A stretch of 48,029 nt of DNA from Ammonifex sp. GTDB lineage: Bacteria > Bacillota > Desulfotomaculia > Desulfotomaculales > Ammonificaceae. The DNA is taken from the NCBI GenBank assembly GCA_003604985.1, contig QZIW01000034.1, positions 1 to 48,029 on the forward strand, in the 5' to 3' direction. Positions 29,266 to 39,019 of this stretch are shown here, piece after piece (position 1 is the stretch's first letter; each line of letters begins with the position of its first letter). The notes beneath the pieces are model-generated. The model was not told the DNA's origin. It worked only from the letters and a program-made list of their open reading frames with translations, and searched no databases. A program made the translations under genes and the position numbers.

Positions 29266-30072
29266 GTGACTCTGTTTGTCGCACTGCTTGCTCTCCTGTT
29301 GATTGTTTTTCCGTTCCCGGCCTCAGCGAGCCCACAACCGCTGCCGGTCACGCATCATATTTTTGCAGACGATGGAGGCCGGGACCCGGTGCCGGCGGGC
29401 GTGATTCCGGGCTTAAGGTCCTTAGCGGAAAGCGTTTCCCGCATACGGACACAGAATTTATTCCAGGTGTTCACCGCCCGGTGGCTGCCGGCTTTAACCC
29501 AAGAGCAGGAGACCTGCCCGGCAACGATACTCATTGACGTTCACCGCCGCAAACTCCTGCTTTTCAGCGACACCCGGCTCAAGGGCTCCTACCCCGTCTG
29601 CGTGGGTAAGCCAAAAACGCCCACTCCGGTCGGCAACTGGCAGATCAGCCGTAAAGCGTTGGACTGGGGCGACGGCTTCGGCACCAGGTGGATAGGTCTT
29701 AACGTCCCGTGGGGTATCTACGGTATACACGGGACCAACAAACCCTGGTCCATCGGTCGCTATGAGAGCGGCGGCTGCATCAGGATGTTCAACTGGGACG
29801 TCGAGGCTGTTTACCCCCAGGTGCGCCCCGGAACACCGGTGATTATCGTCGGCGACATCCTCCGGGGGCGTACAATAAGACAGGGAGACAACGGCTGCGA
29901 CGTGATCGAAGTGCAGCGAGTACTGAACCGCCTTGGTTTTTACGAGGGGTCGATCGACGGACGGTTCCAGGCGAAGACAATCGCCGCCGTCAGGGAGTTC
30001 AGGAAGGCCCACGGGCTGCCCCTCCTTGACGACGCCGTTGACGATGATGTGTACCGTTTGCTCGGGCTTTAA
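29266..30072 (+). CDS. L,D-transpeptidase (YkuD) with peptidoglycan-binding domain
   Basis: 268 aa, GTG start; signal peptide, YkuD HGTNKPWSIGRYESGGCIRMFNWDVEAVY, C-terminal PG_binding_1 (GDNGCDVIEVQRVLNRLGFYEGSIDGRF). Confidence 0.93.
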   Translation: MTLFVALLALLLIVFPFPASASPQPLPVTHHIFADDGGRDPVPAGVIPGLRSLAESVSRIRTQNLFQVFTARWLPALTQEQETCPATILIDVHRRKLLLFSDTRLKGSYPVCVGKPKTPTPVGNWQISRKALDWGDGFGTRWIGLNVPWGIYGIHGTNKPWSIGRYESGGCIRMFNWDVEAVYPQVRPGTPVIIVGDILRGRTIRQGDNGCDVIEVQRVLNRLGFYEGSIDGRFQAKTIAAVREFRKAHGLPLLDDAVDDDVYRLLGL

Positions 30073-30157
30073 GGTTATACCAGGGGGGCCTGTTTTTCCT
30101 TGCGCGTGAGGGGTGCCTGGGTTAAAGCTTAAGGGGGCTTTCTTGGGCGAGGGTGTT

Positions 30158-31072
30158 TCAGTCCTTCGGTGCGCTGTTTAAGACCCTAATGGAGGGCTTA
30201 AGCCCGATCTTTTCGATAAGGTCGAGGTAATCTTCGGGAGTTGCGTCTTCCCATTTTTTATTTAAAAGCGCCAAAAATACCGCTTCCATCACATTGGTAC
30301 CGAAAGACCGTCCCGCGAGTTCCGGTGTGGTTGTAACCAGGAGTCTGGCGCCACGTTCTCTGAGAACGGCCTCGTCTTGCTTGGTGGTGGTATTGGTAAG
30401 TACGACTTTACCGGCGATTGACGCCGGCAGGTATCTCCTTATGTAGTGAAAGTCGCCGGCAATCACTTCCGCCCACTCATAATAACGCCCATACTTGGTC
30501 TTTTCTTTTTCCTGTTTTTGTCCCGTAGGGTAAAGCATCTTGAACGAGAGCCTCCCCAAAACGGGGAGAATGATCGCCGCCAGTACCGCAACGGTGCTCA
30601 GGCTTCGGATTGGAATCGGAATTCCCAGGGCGAAGATCAGGTCGCCGAAAACCACCTCGGCGCCGTTTTGCACCAGGGCTTCCGCCATGCCGAAGCGGTC
30701 GACCGCGCTCACCAACAGCACCCGCTGACCCCGCTTTAAGACCCCCTCCCGGAAAAGCTGGTCGACCACCTGTCTTTCCAGGGTGTTCTTCAAGCCGGAG
30801 CCGTCGCAGGCGGGGGTCGTTTTTAAGACGTGCAGGAGCTTCAAACCGTCTTTTACAGGGTACCGCCTGTTGCGGGCTACCAGGTAAACGTCGATCCCAC
30901 CCAGACCGACGGCGTCAATTTTCCCGTCCAGTTCCTGAAGCAGAGCCAGCGCTTTTTCCAAATCGCCGTCGGTCCCGCGGCGGCTGATTTCAACCGTCTG
31001 GCCGAGGATTTCCACGTTTACCGTGTGGTCGCGCTTGGCAGAACCCAGACTGACGCTTACAACTCTTTTCAA
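30158..31072 (-). CDS. conserved protein of the type often annotated 'quinate 5-dehydrogenase' in Firmicutes
   Basis: 304 aa; MKRVVSVSLGSAKRDHTVNVEILGQTVEISRRGTDGD; annotation recalled by resemblance, function not demonstrable from sequence. Confidence 0.6.
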   Translation of the reverse strand: MKRVVSVSLGSAKRDHTVNVEILGQTVEISRRGTDGDLEKALALLQELDGKIDAVGLGGIDVYLVARNRRYPVKDGLKLLHVLKTTPACDGSGLKNTLERQVVDQLFREGVLKRGQRVLLVSAVDRFGMAEALVQNGAEVVFGDLIFALGIPIPIRSLSTVAVLAAIILPVLGRLSFKMLYPTGQKQEKEKTKYGRYYEWAEVIAGDFHYIRRYLPASIAGKVVLTNTTTKQDEAVLRERGARLLVTTTPELAGRSFGTNVMEAVFLALLNKKWEDATPEDYLDLIEKIGLKPSIRVLNSAPKD

Positions 31073-31160
31073 GGCCGCCTCCGGAAATTATCCAAAAACT
31101 TCCCATCATTTTAGCCCAAAGCAATCCAAAAGGCAAGGTGCGGAAGCGCCCGCACCTTCG

Positions 31161-31796
31161 CTAACCGTCGATTATGGCCACGGCCCTCACGGGCGAACCT
31201 TCCGCTTTTTGGAGCTTGAGGGGAAAACAGCAAAATGTGAATTCCCTCCCCAACAAGCAGCTCAAATTACAGAGGTTCTCCACAATTATGATTCCTTTCG
31301 CCAATAATATCCGGTGGACGGGGAACCCCCCGGAGTGCGGCACGTCAACCGAAGGCGCATCGACACCCAGGCCGTACAGGTCAAAGTCGCCCACCCACCG
31401 GGCCCCGTCCGGCGACAGCACCGGAAACCCACCATGATACGCCTCTCTGCCCCACAGCCGGCTCCAGCCCGTATGCAGAATCACAAACCGGCTATCGCTG
31501 ATCGCCCGGCGGTACGGCTCCAGGTGCTCAGGGGTTATGACCTCCGCGCGGGTGAAATCCAAAACTACGGCTCTGCCGCAAAAGTTCTCGATCGGCACGG
31601 TATCCAAAGTTTGGCCCCGGGGGAAAATGTGGGCCGGGGCGTCCAGGTGGGTGCCGGCATGCGAAGAAAGGCGCAGGGTCCGTTCCCTGAAACCGTGCCG
31701 CTTAATCGTAGCGGCGGCGGTAAATGCCGGCGGCTCGGTGCCCGGATATACCGGCATACCCGGTGATATTGGGTGGCTTAAATCAATTACTCTCAC
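31161..31796 (-). CDS. cyclase family protein (kynurenine formamidase-like metal-dependent hydrolase)
   Basis: VRVIDLSHPISPGMPVYPGTEPP, SSHAGTHLDAPAHI (HxGTHxDxPxH); GTG at 31796 with upstream GGGTGA preferred to ORF start 31850. Confidence 0.88.
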   Translation of the reverse strand: MRVIDLSHPISPGMPVYPGTEPPAFTAAATIKRHGFRERTLRLSSHAGTHLDAPAHIFPRGQTLDTVPIENFCGRAVVLDFTRAEVITPEHLEPYRRAISDSRFVILHTGWSRLWGREAYHGGFPVLSPDGARWVGDFDLYGLGVDAPSVDVPHSGGFPVHRILLAKGIIIVENLCNLSCLLGREFTFCCFPLKLQKAEGSPVRAVAIIDG

Positions 31797-31825
31797 TTTT
31801 TCACCCGGCAAGTTCACAAACCAGT

Positions 31826-33001
31826 TTAAAACACCTGGAAGACGCCGCATTTGAGGTAGTAAGTTTCAGGCACCTCGGGCAGCACCGGATGATCACGCGC
31901 CTGGCGGCGGAGTTCAACAAGGCGCAAAGTACGGCGGGCGTCGCGGGCAGCGGCGGCAATGGTCTCCAAAAAAAGCGCCTCGCCCAGGTGGTAGGAACAG
32001 GAACAGGTCGCCAGGTAACCGCCCGGCACAAGCAGCTTAAGGGCGCGCAGGTTGATTTCCTTATACCCGCGAACGGCTCCCGCCAGTGCTTGCTTTGATT
32101 TGGTGAAGGCCGGCGGGTCAAGTACGACCAGGTCGAATTGCTCCCCTGAATCCGCAAGACCCCTGAGTTCGTCAAAGGAGTTGGCTTCGCGAAAGGTGCA
32201 ACGGCCGGCCACCTCATTAAGCAACGCGTTCTGTGCGGCAAGTTCAAGGGCCGCCCCGGAAGAATCAACGGCCAGGACGGAACCCGCGCCCGCACGGGCG
32301 GTGCTGACGGCAAACCCTCCGGTGTAGCAGAAACAATCAAGGACCCGTGCTCCGGCAGCAAGTTCGGCTACCGCTTTTCTGTTTTCGCGTTGATCGAGGA
32401 AAAATCCTGTTTTCTGCCCGGCGTGGAGGTCTACCCGGTACCGGACCCCGTTTTCGCTTACTACCGTAAACTTCGGCACCTCGCCGTAAAGCGGTCCGGA
32501 AAAGGGCTGCAGACCTTCGCGCGCACGGACGCCGGCGTCACTGCGCTCGTAGATGCCCTCGGGGGTAAACATCTCTATCAGGAGTTCTATGACCGTTTGC
32601 TTAAAACGCTCCATTCCCAAAGCCAAAAACTGCACCACGAGGTAATTTCCGTAGCGGTCCACCACAAGCGCGGGGAGGAAATCTGCTTCGGCGTTGACAA
32701 GCCGGTAAGCGGTGGTATCTTTCACGACCTTTTTGCGGTAAGCGGCCGCGGCTTCGAGCCGCCGGCGGAAGAACTCCCGGTCGATGGCCTCATCCCGGCG
32801 TCGGGTTAGAAGCCGGGCGAAGATTTGCGAAGACGGGTTGGCATAGCCACGGCCCAAGAACCGGCCCCGCGCGTCGCAAACCTCAAGGACATCTCCTGCC
32901 GCAAACTCCCCCTCGACCTCTCCCACTTGGGTAAAGTACACCCAGGGGTGGCCGGAAAGCAGTCTTTTTTCCCTGCCCGGCAACAGAATTACCCTGGCCA
33001 T
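31826..33001 (-). CDS. class I SAM-dependent rRNA methyltransferase (RlmI/RlmK-like, PUA domain)
   Basis: MARVILLPGREKRLLSGHPWVY PUA start, LVVDRYGNYLVVQFLALGMERFK, VLDCFCYTGGFAV, DLVVLDPPAFTKSK; ATG at 33001 preferred to ORF start 33220. Confidence 0.92.
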   Translation of the reverse strand: MARVILLPGREKRLLSGHPWVYFTQVGEVEGEFAAGDVLEVCDARGRFLGRGYANPSSQIFARLLTRRRDEAIDREFFRRRLEAAAAYRKKVVKDTTAYRLVNAEADFLPALVVDRYGNYLVVQFLALGMERFKQTVIELLIEMFTPEGIYERSDAGVRAREGLQPFSGPLYGEVPKFTVVSENGVRYRVDLHAGQKTGFFLDQRENRKAVAELAAGARVLDCFCYTGGFAVSTARAGAGSVLAVDSSGAALELAAQNALLNEVAGRCTFREANSFDELRGLADSGEQFDLVVLDPPAFTKSKQALAGAVRGYKEINLRALKLLVPGGYLATCSCSYHLGEALFLETIAAAARDARRTLRLVELRRQARDHPVLPEVPETYYLKCGVFQVF

Positions 33002-33196
33002 AAAACCCCTCCTAACTATAGCTTCTCGGCGGCAAGCAAAGTACCTTTCCCCTATCTTTGCGCAACCATGAGCGTGGTATGAAAGCAAAAACGTGGTGGC
33101 CGGCAAATCTGCAATTTCCCGGGCCTGCGGCGGGCGACCCGGGATATTTTGCACCGCGGAGGTGCAGACTAAGCCAACGAGGAGGGAATCAAAAAA

Positions 33197-33430
33197 ATGA
33201 GTTGTTCGGCGTTGCGTCACCGTTTCGAGGAGGAAAAACAGAAAGGAATCACCTTTGAACGAGCCCTTGAGGTTTACACCGACGTGGAAGGCTCCGTCTC
33301 AGCACACCGGGTGGAAGTGGAAGAACTCCGGCGCCAAGGTGCCGCACTTGAAGAGATAAGACATCTGGAGGCTCACATTGCGGACGGTGAACGCCTCCTC
33401 GACGAAATCAAAAGCCTTAACCTGAGTTGA
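33197..33430 (+). CDS. small coiled-coil hypothetical protein
   Basis: 77 aa, heavily charged, upstream AACGAGGAGGGAATC SD; no family recognised. Confidence 0.65.
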   Translation: MSCSALRHRFEEEKQKGITFERALEVYTDVEGSVSAHRVEVEELRRQGAALEEIRHLEAHIADGERLLDEIKSLNLS

Positions 33431-33729
33431 GTTCCAGTCTCTTACAGCATTTGCACCTCTGAACTAAGAGCTGTAGGAACAGCGTTTTCCCTTTTCTTAG
33501 GGGTTGTTTCCCCCTTCGGGTTAACATCTAAGCCCCTTGTTGCTTCTGTGTGTCCGCAAACCGGGGAGAAAACCAAGCCGTTTAGCTTCGTGATGTCTCC
33601 TCTTATCTCTGAATTCCCGTTCCTCTTTGACGACCGGTACTCCAACCGCTCCCCTGCTTTCTCACCCGTTCCCTACTGCTCCTTACCCCGTTCCCCCCCA
33701 ACCTCTAACCTCCCGCATCCCACTTCCAT

Positions 33730-35043
33730 TCAAAGCAGGCTCCGCTCCTTAGGCTTACCTACGAGCCCCCGGGCTGACTCCCGCACGTTGTCCAGCACCG
33801 TCTCTACATTTACCGTAAGCACTTGTCCCGCATCGACCACGACCTTACCGTCAACCAGGACTGTATGCACGTCACCGGCCCGGGCGGCATAAACAATATG
33901 GGCAACGACGTCATGCGGCGGGTAAAAGTGCGGCTTCCTCAGATCAACCAGAACCAGGTCGGCGCGTTTACCGGTTTCGATCGTGCCGATCACCTGACCC
34001 AGACCAAGGGCCCGGGCCCCGCCGATGGTCGCCATTTCAAGAGCCGTGTAAGCGGGCAGGGCCATCGAATCTTCCCTGGCCACCTTCTGGAGCAAGGCGG
34101 CGGACCGCATCTCCTCCAGCATGTCCAGATTGTTGTTGCTCGCCGCGCCGTCCGTTCCCAGCCCCACGGTCACTCCCGCGCCTAGAAGGTCGGTGACCGG
34201 GGCGATACCGCTCGCCAGCTTCATGTTGCTCTCGGGATTGTGCGCCACAGCCGTACCTTTTTTCGCCAGAATCTCGATGTCCCCGGGCGAAACGTGCACA
34301 CAGTGCGCCGCCAGCACTTGCACGTCCAAAAGCCCGCACCCGGCGAGTAACTCCACTGGTGAGCATCCGTGTTGCTTTCGTATTTCCGCTGTCTCCTGGC
34401 GTGTTTCGGCAACGTGGATGTGAACACCGACGCCGAGTTCAGCCGCCGTCTCCGCTACCTTCTTCAAGTATTCGGGCGGGCAGGTGTAGGGGGCGTGGGG
34501 ACCGAGCATGCAAGAGACCCGGCCGCCGGCCTTACCGTGCCACTCCAGAATAAATTCCCGGCTTTCGGCCAGCGCTTCGCCGGCGTTGGGGCCGTACCCG
34601 ATGAGACCGCGGGAGAGGGACGCCCGCATTCCGCTCTCCTGAACTGCCGCAGCGACCTCGTTCATAAAAAAATACATGTCCGCAAAAGTCGTGGTACCGC
34701 CCAGGAGCATTTCCACACAGGCAAGAAGCGTTCCCCAGTATACATCCGCCGCCTTAAGCCTGTTCTCAAGCGGCCAGATTGCTTCTTCGAGCCATTTCAT
34801 CAGGGGAAGATCATCGGCGTAACTCCGGAACAGCGTCATCGCGGCGTGGGTGTGCGCATTGACCAGGCCGGGGAGCACAGCCGTTTCCGCCCCCCCAAAA
34901 ATTTTATCCGCGCTGAAGTCGTTCAAGCCGTCCAATCGACCGACGTAAACGATTTCCCCGTCTCTCACGGCCACAACACCGTCGCGAATGACATCTTCGG
35001 GCCCGGTCACCGGGACTATCGTACCCTTGATTAAAATGTCCAC
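33730..35043 (-). CDS. mtaD: 5-methylthioadenosine/S-adenosylhomocysteine deaminase (amidohydrolase)
   Basis: 437 aa; LPGLVNAHTHAAMTLFRSYADDLPLMKWLEEAIWPLE, GTDGAASNNNLDMLEEM. Confidence 0.93.
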   Translation of the reverse strand: MDILIKGTIVPVTGPEDVIRDGVVAVRDGEIVYVGRLDGLNDFSADKIFGGAETAVLPGLVNAHTHAAMTLFRSYADDLPLMKWLEEAIWPLENRLKAADVYWGTLLACVEMLLGGTTTFADMYFFMNEVAAAVQESGMRASLSRGLIGYGPNAGEALAESREFILEWHGKAGGRVSCMLGPHAPYTCPPEYLKKVAETAAELGVGVHIHVAETRQETAEIRKQHGCSPVELLAGCGLLDVQVLAAHCVHVSPGDIEILAKKGTAVAHNPESNMKLASGIAPVTDLLGAGVTVGLGTDGAASNNNLDMLEEMRSAALLQKVAREDSMALPAYTALEMATIGGARALGLGQVIGTIETGKRADLVLVDLRKPHFYPPHDVVAHIVYAARAGDVHTVLVDGKVVVDAGQVLTVNVETVLDNVRESARGLVGKPKERSLL

Positions 35044-35089
35044 GCTGAATCCACCCCCGTCAGCATAATCACCGGCGCTGCGATTTTTG

Positions 35090-35743
35090 CTATTGTTGCC
35101 CGTAGACGGTGAGGTAATCCTTCCGCAGTTTCAGGACCTCACCTCTGCTTAGGGCCACGGGCATACCCGCGAGGCTGGCCCAAAGATAAATCTGGGCGGC
35201 CTTTTCAACTATTTGACAAACGTTAAAAGCTTCGTCCAAGCCCTCGCCGACGCCCACCATCCCGTGGTTGGCTAGGAGCACCGCGTTGCCCTCTCCCAGA
35301 GCGCTTACCACCTTCTCCGCCAGTTCGCGCGAACCCGCGGGTCCATACTCCGCTACGGGTACCTCTCCCCCTACAAGCTGGGCTAAATCCTCCACCATGG
35401 GAGGAATGGGCATACGTGCCGCGGCCATCGCGCTCGCAAAGACGCTGTGTGTATGCATCACCGCGCAAACGTCGGGACGGGCCCGGTAAATGGCAACGTG
35501 CAGTTCCAACTCCGTCGACGGCTTCCTTTCACCCTCCACCACGTTGCCTTTCAGGTCGACGACAACAATGTCCCGCGGCATTAAAGCATCGTAGGGCATC
35601 CCGCTGGGAGTAATCACCGCCAAATCCTCGTGCAATACCCTGTACGAAACGTTCCCCCAGGTGCCGACGACAAGGCCCGCACGCGCCATCTTTGCCCCGG
35701 CCCGGGCGACTTTTTCCCGTGCTTTTTCCGCTCGAAGGATCAC
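35090..35743 (-). CDS. class II aldolase/adducin family protein (fuculose-phosphate aldolase-like)
   Basis: 217 aa; GTWGNVSYRV, MHTHSVFASAMAAARMPIPP, LLANHGMVGVGEGLDEAFN metal-ligand motifs; overlaps ahcY by 4 nt. Confidence 0.92.
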   Translation of the reverse strand: MILRAEKAREKVARAGAKMARAGLVVGTWGNVSYRVLHEDLAVITPSGMPYDALMPRDIVVVDLKGNVVEGERKPSTELELHVAIYRARPDVCAVMHTHSVFASAMAAARMPIPPMVEDLAQLVGGEVPVAEYGPAGSRELAEKVVSALGEGNAVLLANHGMVGVGEGLDEAFNVCQIVEKAAQIYLWASLAGMPVALSRGEVLKLRKDYLTVYGQQ

Positions 35744-36999
35744 AATACCTCACCCTTCCAAGAACTAAGATATTCCTCCTGGTCCGCCCCCAGCTTGTCG
35801 ATGCTGATACCCAGAGACTGAAGTTTCAGCTCCGCCACGCGGTTGTCTATCTCCACCGGCACGGGATAAACGTGACGCCCTAGATTTTTTCCTTCCGTCA
35901 AAACATATTGCGCGGTCAGCGCCTGCAGGGCAAAAGACAGGTCCATTATCTCCGCCGGGTGTCCGTCTCCCGCCGCAAGGTTGACCAGGCGCCCCTCAGC
36001 CAGCAAATAAAGTCTCCGGCCGTCCGGAAGGCGGTATTCTTCAATGTTCGCACGCACCCGCCGCCGGGATGCGGCTGCCTGCTCCAGGTCCGGCAGAGAA
36101 ATCTCGACGTTGAAGTGGCCCGCATTGGCCAACAGTACGCGGTCCTTCATCCGCCGGAAGTGTCCCGCATGCAGCACGTCCTTGCAACCGGTGGCGGTGA
36201 TGAAAACGTCGCCCCTTTCAGCAGCGCTCAGGGAATCCATGGTCTCAAAACCGTCCATGACCGCTTCAATCGCTTTAACCGGGTCAACCTCGCAGACCAC
36301 TACCTTCGCGCCCAACCCTTTTGCCCGGAGACTGATGCCTTTGCCGCACCAACCGTACCCGAACACCACCACGGTTTTCCCCGCCACCAAAAGGTTTGTG
36401 GTACGCATGATCCCGGTCCAAACCGACTCTCCCGTTCCGTACCGGTTGTCGAACAGATATTTCGTCCTGGCATTGTTCACCGCCACCATGGGAAACAGGA
36501 GTCGGCCGCTGAGATCCAGGGCCTTCAGGCGCAGCACCCCCGTGGTGGTTTCCTCGCACCCGCCGATAATCCCCCGGCTGATGTCCATCAAATCGCCATG
36601 CAGGAGACTGACGAGGTCGCCGCCATCGTCGATAACGATGTGCGGCTTTATGCCGAGTGTCAAAGCCAGGTGCTCTTGATATTCCTCCGGCGTTGGATCA
36701 TACCAGGCGAATACCCTCACCCCGGCAGCGTCCAGAGCAGCGGCTATATCGTCCCTTGTGGAAAGAGGATTGGAACCCGTGGCCGCCACTTCGGCACCCC
36801 CGGCCTTGAGCACAAGCGCCAAATAGGCTGTTTTTGCCTCAAGGTGAATGCTCAAGGCGATACGTACACCCTTAAAAGGCTGGGCCTGCAAAAACGTTTC
36901 CCGGACACTGTTCAAGACGGGCATATGGGCCGCCACCCAGTCGATCTTTTGCCGGCCCTCCGGTGCCAGGTCAGGGTTACGGATTAAGCTCGCCGCCAA
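35740..36999 (-). CDS. ahcY: adenosylhomocysteinase
   Basis: 419 aa; GVRIALSIHLEAKTAYLALVLKAGGAEV, NNARTKYLFDNRYGTGES, VVFGYGWCGKGISLRAKGLGAKVVVCEVDPVKA. Confidence 0.96.
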   Translation of the reverse strand: MAASLIRNPDLAPEGRQKIDWVAAHMPVLNSVRETFLQAQPFKGVRIALSIHLEAKTAYLALVLKAGGAEVAATGSNPLSTRDDIAAALDAAGVRVFAWYDPTPEEYQEHLALTLGIKPHIVIDDGGDLVSLLHGDLMDISRGIIGGCEETTTGVLRLKALDLSGRLLFPMVAVNNARTKYLFDNRYGTGESVWTGIMRTTNLLVAGKTVVVFGYGWCGKGISLRAKGLGAKVVVCEVDPVKAIEAVMDGFETMDSLSAAERGDVFITATGCKDVLHAGHFRRMKDRVLLANAGHFNVEISLPDLEQAAASRRRVRANIEEYRLPDGRRLYLLAEGRLVNLAAGDGHPAEIMDLSFALQALTAQYVLTEGKNLGRHVYPVPVEIDNRVAELKLQSLGISIDKLGADQEEYLSSWKGEVL

Positions 37000-37113
37000 G
37001 TTGAGACCTCCTCAATGTAGTCGTTTGTGGGATATTATGAAGTTCCAGTCATTTAAAAAGACCATAAAAACTCCCTTTCAACCTACACCCGTTGGTTCTT
37101 CCAACCACTGACT

Positions 37114-38136
37114 CTAACCGCCAAACTTATAAGGAGGGTGTATAACCCCCCTTTCGGTAATTATTGCCGTTACCAGTTCGCCTGGTGTGAGGTCGAAAGC
37201 AGGGTTCCAAACCGCTGTTCCCGGTGCAGCGACCGGTTCCCCCGCAAAATGGGTAACCTCATCGGCACCGCGCTCTTCAATCGGGATGCCCGCCCCTTGA
37301 GGCATAGCCGGATCGACGGTGGAAAAAGGTGCCGCAACGTAAAACGGCACTCCATGGTATTTTGCCAGCACCGCCAGGGAATAAGTACCGATCTTATTGG
37401 CCACATCCCCGTTGGCAGCTATCCGGTCCGCCCCAACGATTACCGCGTCAAGCCCCTTTTGGGCCATAAGGTATCCGGCCATCGAATCGGTGATCAGAGT
37501 CACCGGAATTCCGTCCTGCTGGAGTTCAAAGGCCGTAAGCCGCGCGCCCTGCAGGAGCGGGCGCGTTTCGCCGGCGTAGACCATTTTTATCTTTCCCGCC
37601 GCGTAGGCCGCACGGATTACACCGAGCGCCGTCCCGTACCCGGAGGTCGCCAGGCCGCCGGCATTGCAGTGGGTCAAAACCGCCGCCCCCCGGGACAAAA
37701 GCGCGGCCCCGTGCACTCCTATCGCCTTGTTTCCGTCTTTATCGGCCGTGAAAATCGCTGCCGCCTCTGAAAGCAGCCTCTCAACAATTTCTTGCGGGGC
37801 CCCAGCGCCCTTTTGTCTCGCAACCGCAAGTTGCCGCTGGATTGCCCAGTCCAGGTTAACCGCCGTCGGCCGGGCCTTCCCGATTTCGCCCGCCGCGGCC
37901 TCGAGCCGGGCCAAGAAGTTGCCCGCCCCTTCCCGCGCAAATTCCAGCGCCGCAAGCACCATCGCGTACGCCGCAGCCACACCGATAGCAGGCGCGCCGC
38001 GTACGGCCAGCCGGCGTATGGCCTGGATTACCTCCCTGTAATCTTTGACCGCCAGGTAATTCACCTTGCGCGGCAGCACCGTCTGGTCAAGAATATAAAG
38101 TGTCCCGTCCTCCCAGCGCAGGGTTTCCACGGTCAC
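37114..38136 (-). CDS. mtnA: S-methyl-5-thioribose-1-phosphate isomerase
   Basis: TLRWEDGTLYILDQTVLPRKVNYL, RGAPAIGVAAAYAM, THCNAGGLATSGYGTALGVIRAA, GADRIAANGDVANKIGTY; GTG at 38136 overlaps the mtnP stop (GTGA). Confidence 0.95.
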   Translation of the reverse strand: MTVETLRWEDGTLYILDQTVLPRKVNYLAVKDYREVIQAIRRLAVRGAPAIGVAAAYAMVLAALEFAREGAGNFLARLEAAAGEIGKARPTAVNLDWAIQRQLAVARQKGAGAPQEIVERLLSEAAAIFTADKDGNKAIGVHGAALLSRGAAVLTHCNAGGLATSGYGTALGVIRAAYAAGKIKMVYAGETRPLLQGARLTAFELQQDGIPVTLITDSMAGYLMAQKGLDAVIVGADRIAANGDVANKIGTYSLAVLAKYHGVPFYVAAPFSTVDPAMPQGAGIPIEERGADEVTHFAGEPVAAPGTAVWNPAFDLTPGELVTAIITERGVIHPPYKFGG

Positions 38137-38921
38137 GCCTCCATGGGCCCGGAGAGCGCGCGTTGACAGGCGCATTCTCTGTCCCCATCAATCCACGCCA
38201 CCGCCTGCATTAAAAGCCGCCGGATGTTTTCCCCCTGCGCCCGCATCATCTCAACAACCTCCTGGTGGCTTAAGCGGCAGGCGGCGATACCCGCGGCAAA
38301 ATTAGTAACCATCGCCACGGTTGCGTAACAAACCTCCGCCTCTCTGGCCAATACGACCTCCGGTATCCCCGTCATGCCCACCAGGTCGCCGCCGAGGTGC
38401 CGAAACATTTTTATCTCCGCCGGGGTCTCAAAGCGGGGCCCTTCCGTGCACACGTAAACGCCGCCTTCCTTGGCGGGAAGGCCCAAGGCCCGCGCCGCAC
38501 GCGCCAGTGTTCCCCTCAGTTCCGGACAGTACGGCTCGGTAAGGTCAATGTGCACCACTCCTTCGGGTCCGCCCTCGAAGAAAGTGTGCTTCCGCCCCTT
38601 GGTAAAGTCAAGAAACTGGTTCACAAACACGAACTCCCCCGGTTTCATTTCGGCGTTAAGCGAACCAACCGCCGCCGTGGCCATAATGGACCGGACCCCT
38701 ATCTTTTTAAGGGCTGTCAGATTTGCCCGGTAATTAACCAGGTGTGGCGGCACGGAGTGCGCCGCGCCGTGGCGCGGCAAAAAAGCCACCTCCTTCCCCT
38801 GGTATTTGCCCAAGGTTACCCTGACGTCGCCAAACGGCGTCTCGACGGGCACCTCGGCCACTTCAGTCAAAAGATCCGGGTGGTAGACCCCGGTGCCACC
38901 GATAATCGCCACTGATGGCAT
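38133..38921 (-). CDS. mtnP: S-methyl-5'-thioadenosine phosphorylase / methylthioinosine phosphorylase-like
   Basis: 262 aa; IGGTGVYHPDLL, FLPRHGAAHSVPPHLVNYRANLTALK, CTEGPRFETPAEIKMFRHLGGDLVGMTGIPEVVLAREAE. Confidence 0.93.
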   Translation of the reverse strand: MPSVAIIGGTGVYHPDLLTEVAEVPVETPFGDVRVTLGKYQGKEVAFLPRHGAAHSVPPHLVNYRANLTALKKIGVRSIMATAAVGSLNAEMKPGEFVFVNQFLDFTKGRKHTFFEGGPEGVVHIDLTEPYCPELRGTLARAARALGLPAKEGGVYVCTEGPRFETPAEIKMFRHLGGDLVGMTGIPEVVLAREAEVCYATVAMVTNFAAGIAACRLSHQEVVEMMRAQGENIRRLLMQAVAWIDGDRECACQRALSGPMEA

Positions 38922-39019
38922 TAATTAATCCTCCTACAATGGCACGAAACAACCTTCAACGTAGCAATAGCCGCTGCCGTTTGTCTCCAAGGGGACCTCT
39001 GCAGAAGCCGGCACTTAGG

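Noticed and set aside
33001-33220. N-terminal extension of the rRNA methyltransferase ORF
   Set aside because: The PUA-domain start MARVILLPGREKRLLSGHPWVY at 33001 with upstream GGAGGGG fits the family; upstream residues look non-coding.
35908-36987. 359-aa plus-strand ORF antisense to ahcY
   Set aside because: Mirror ORF of adenosylhomocysteinase; no SD or family signature.
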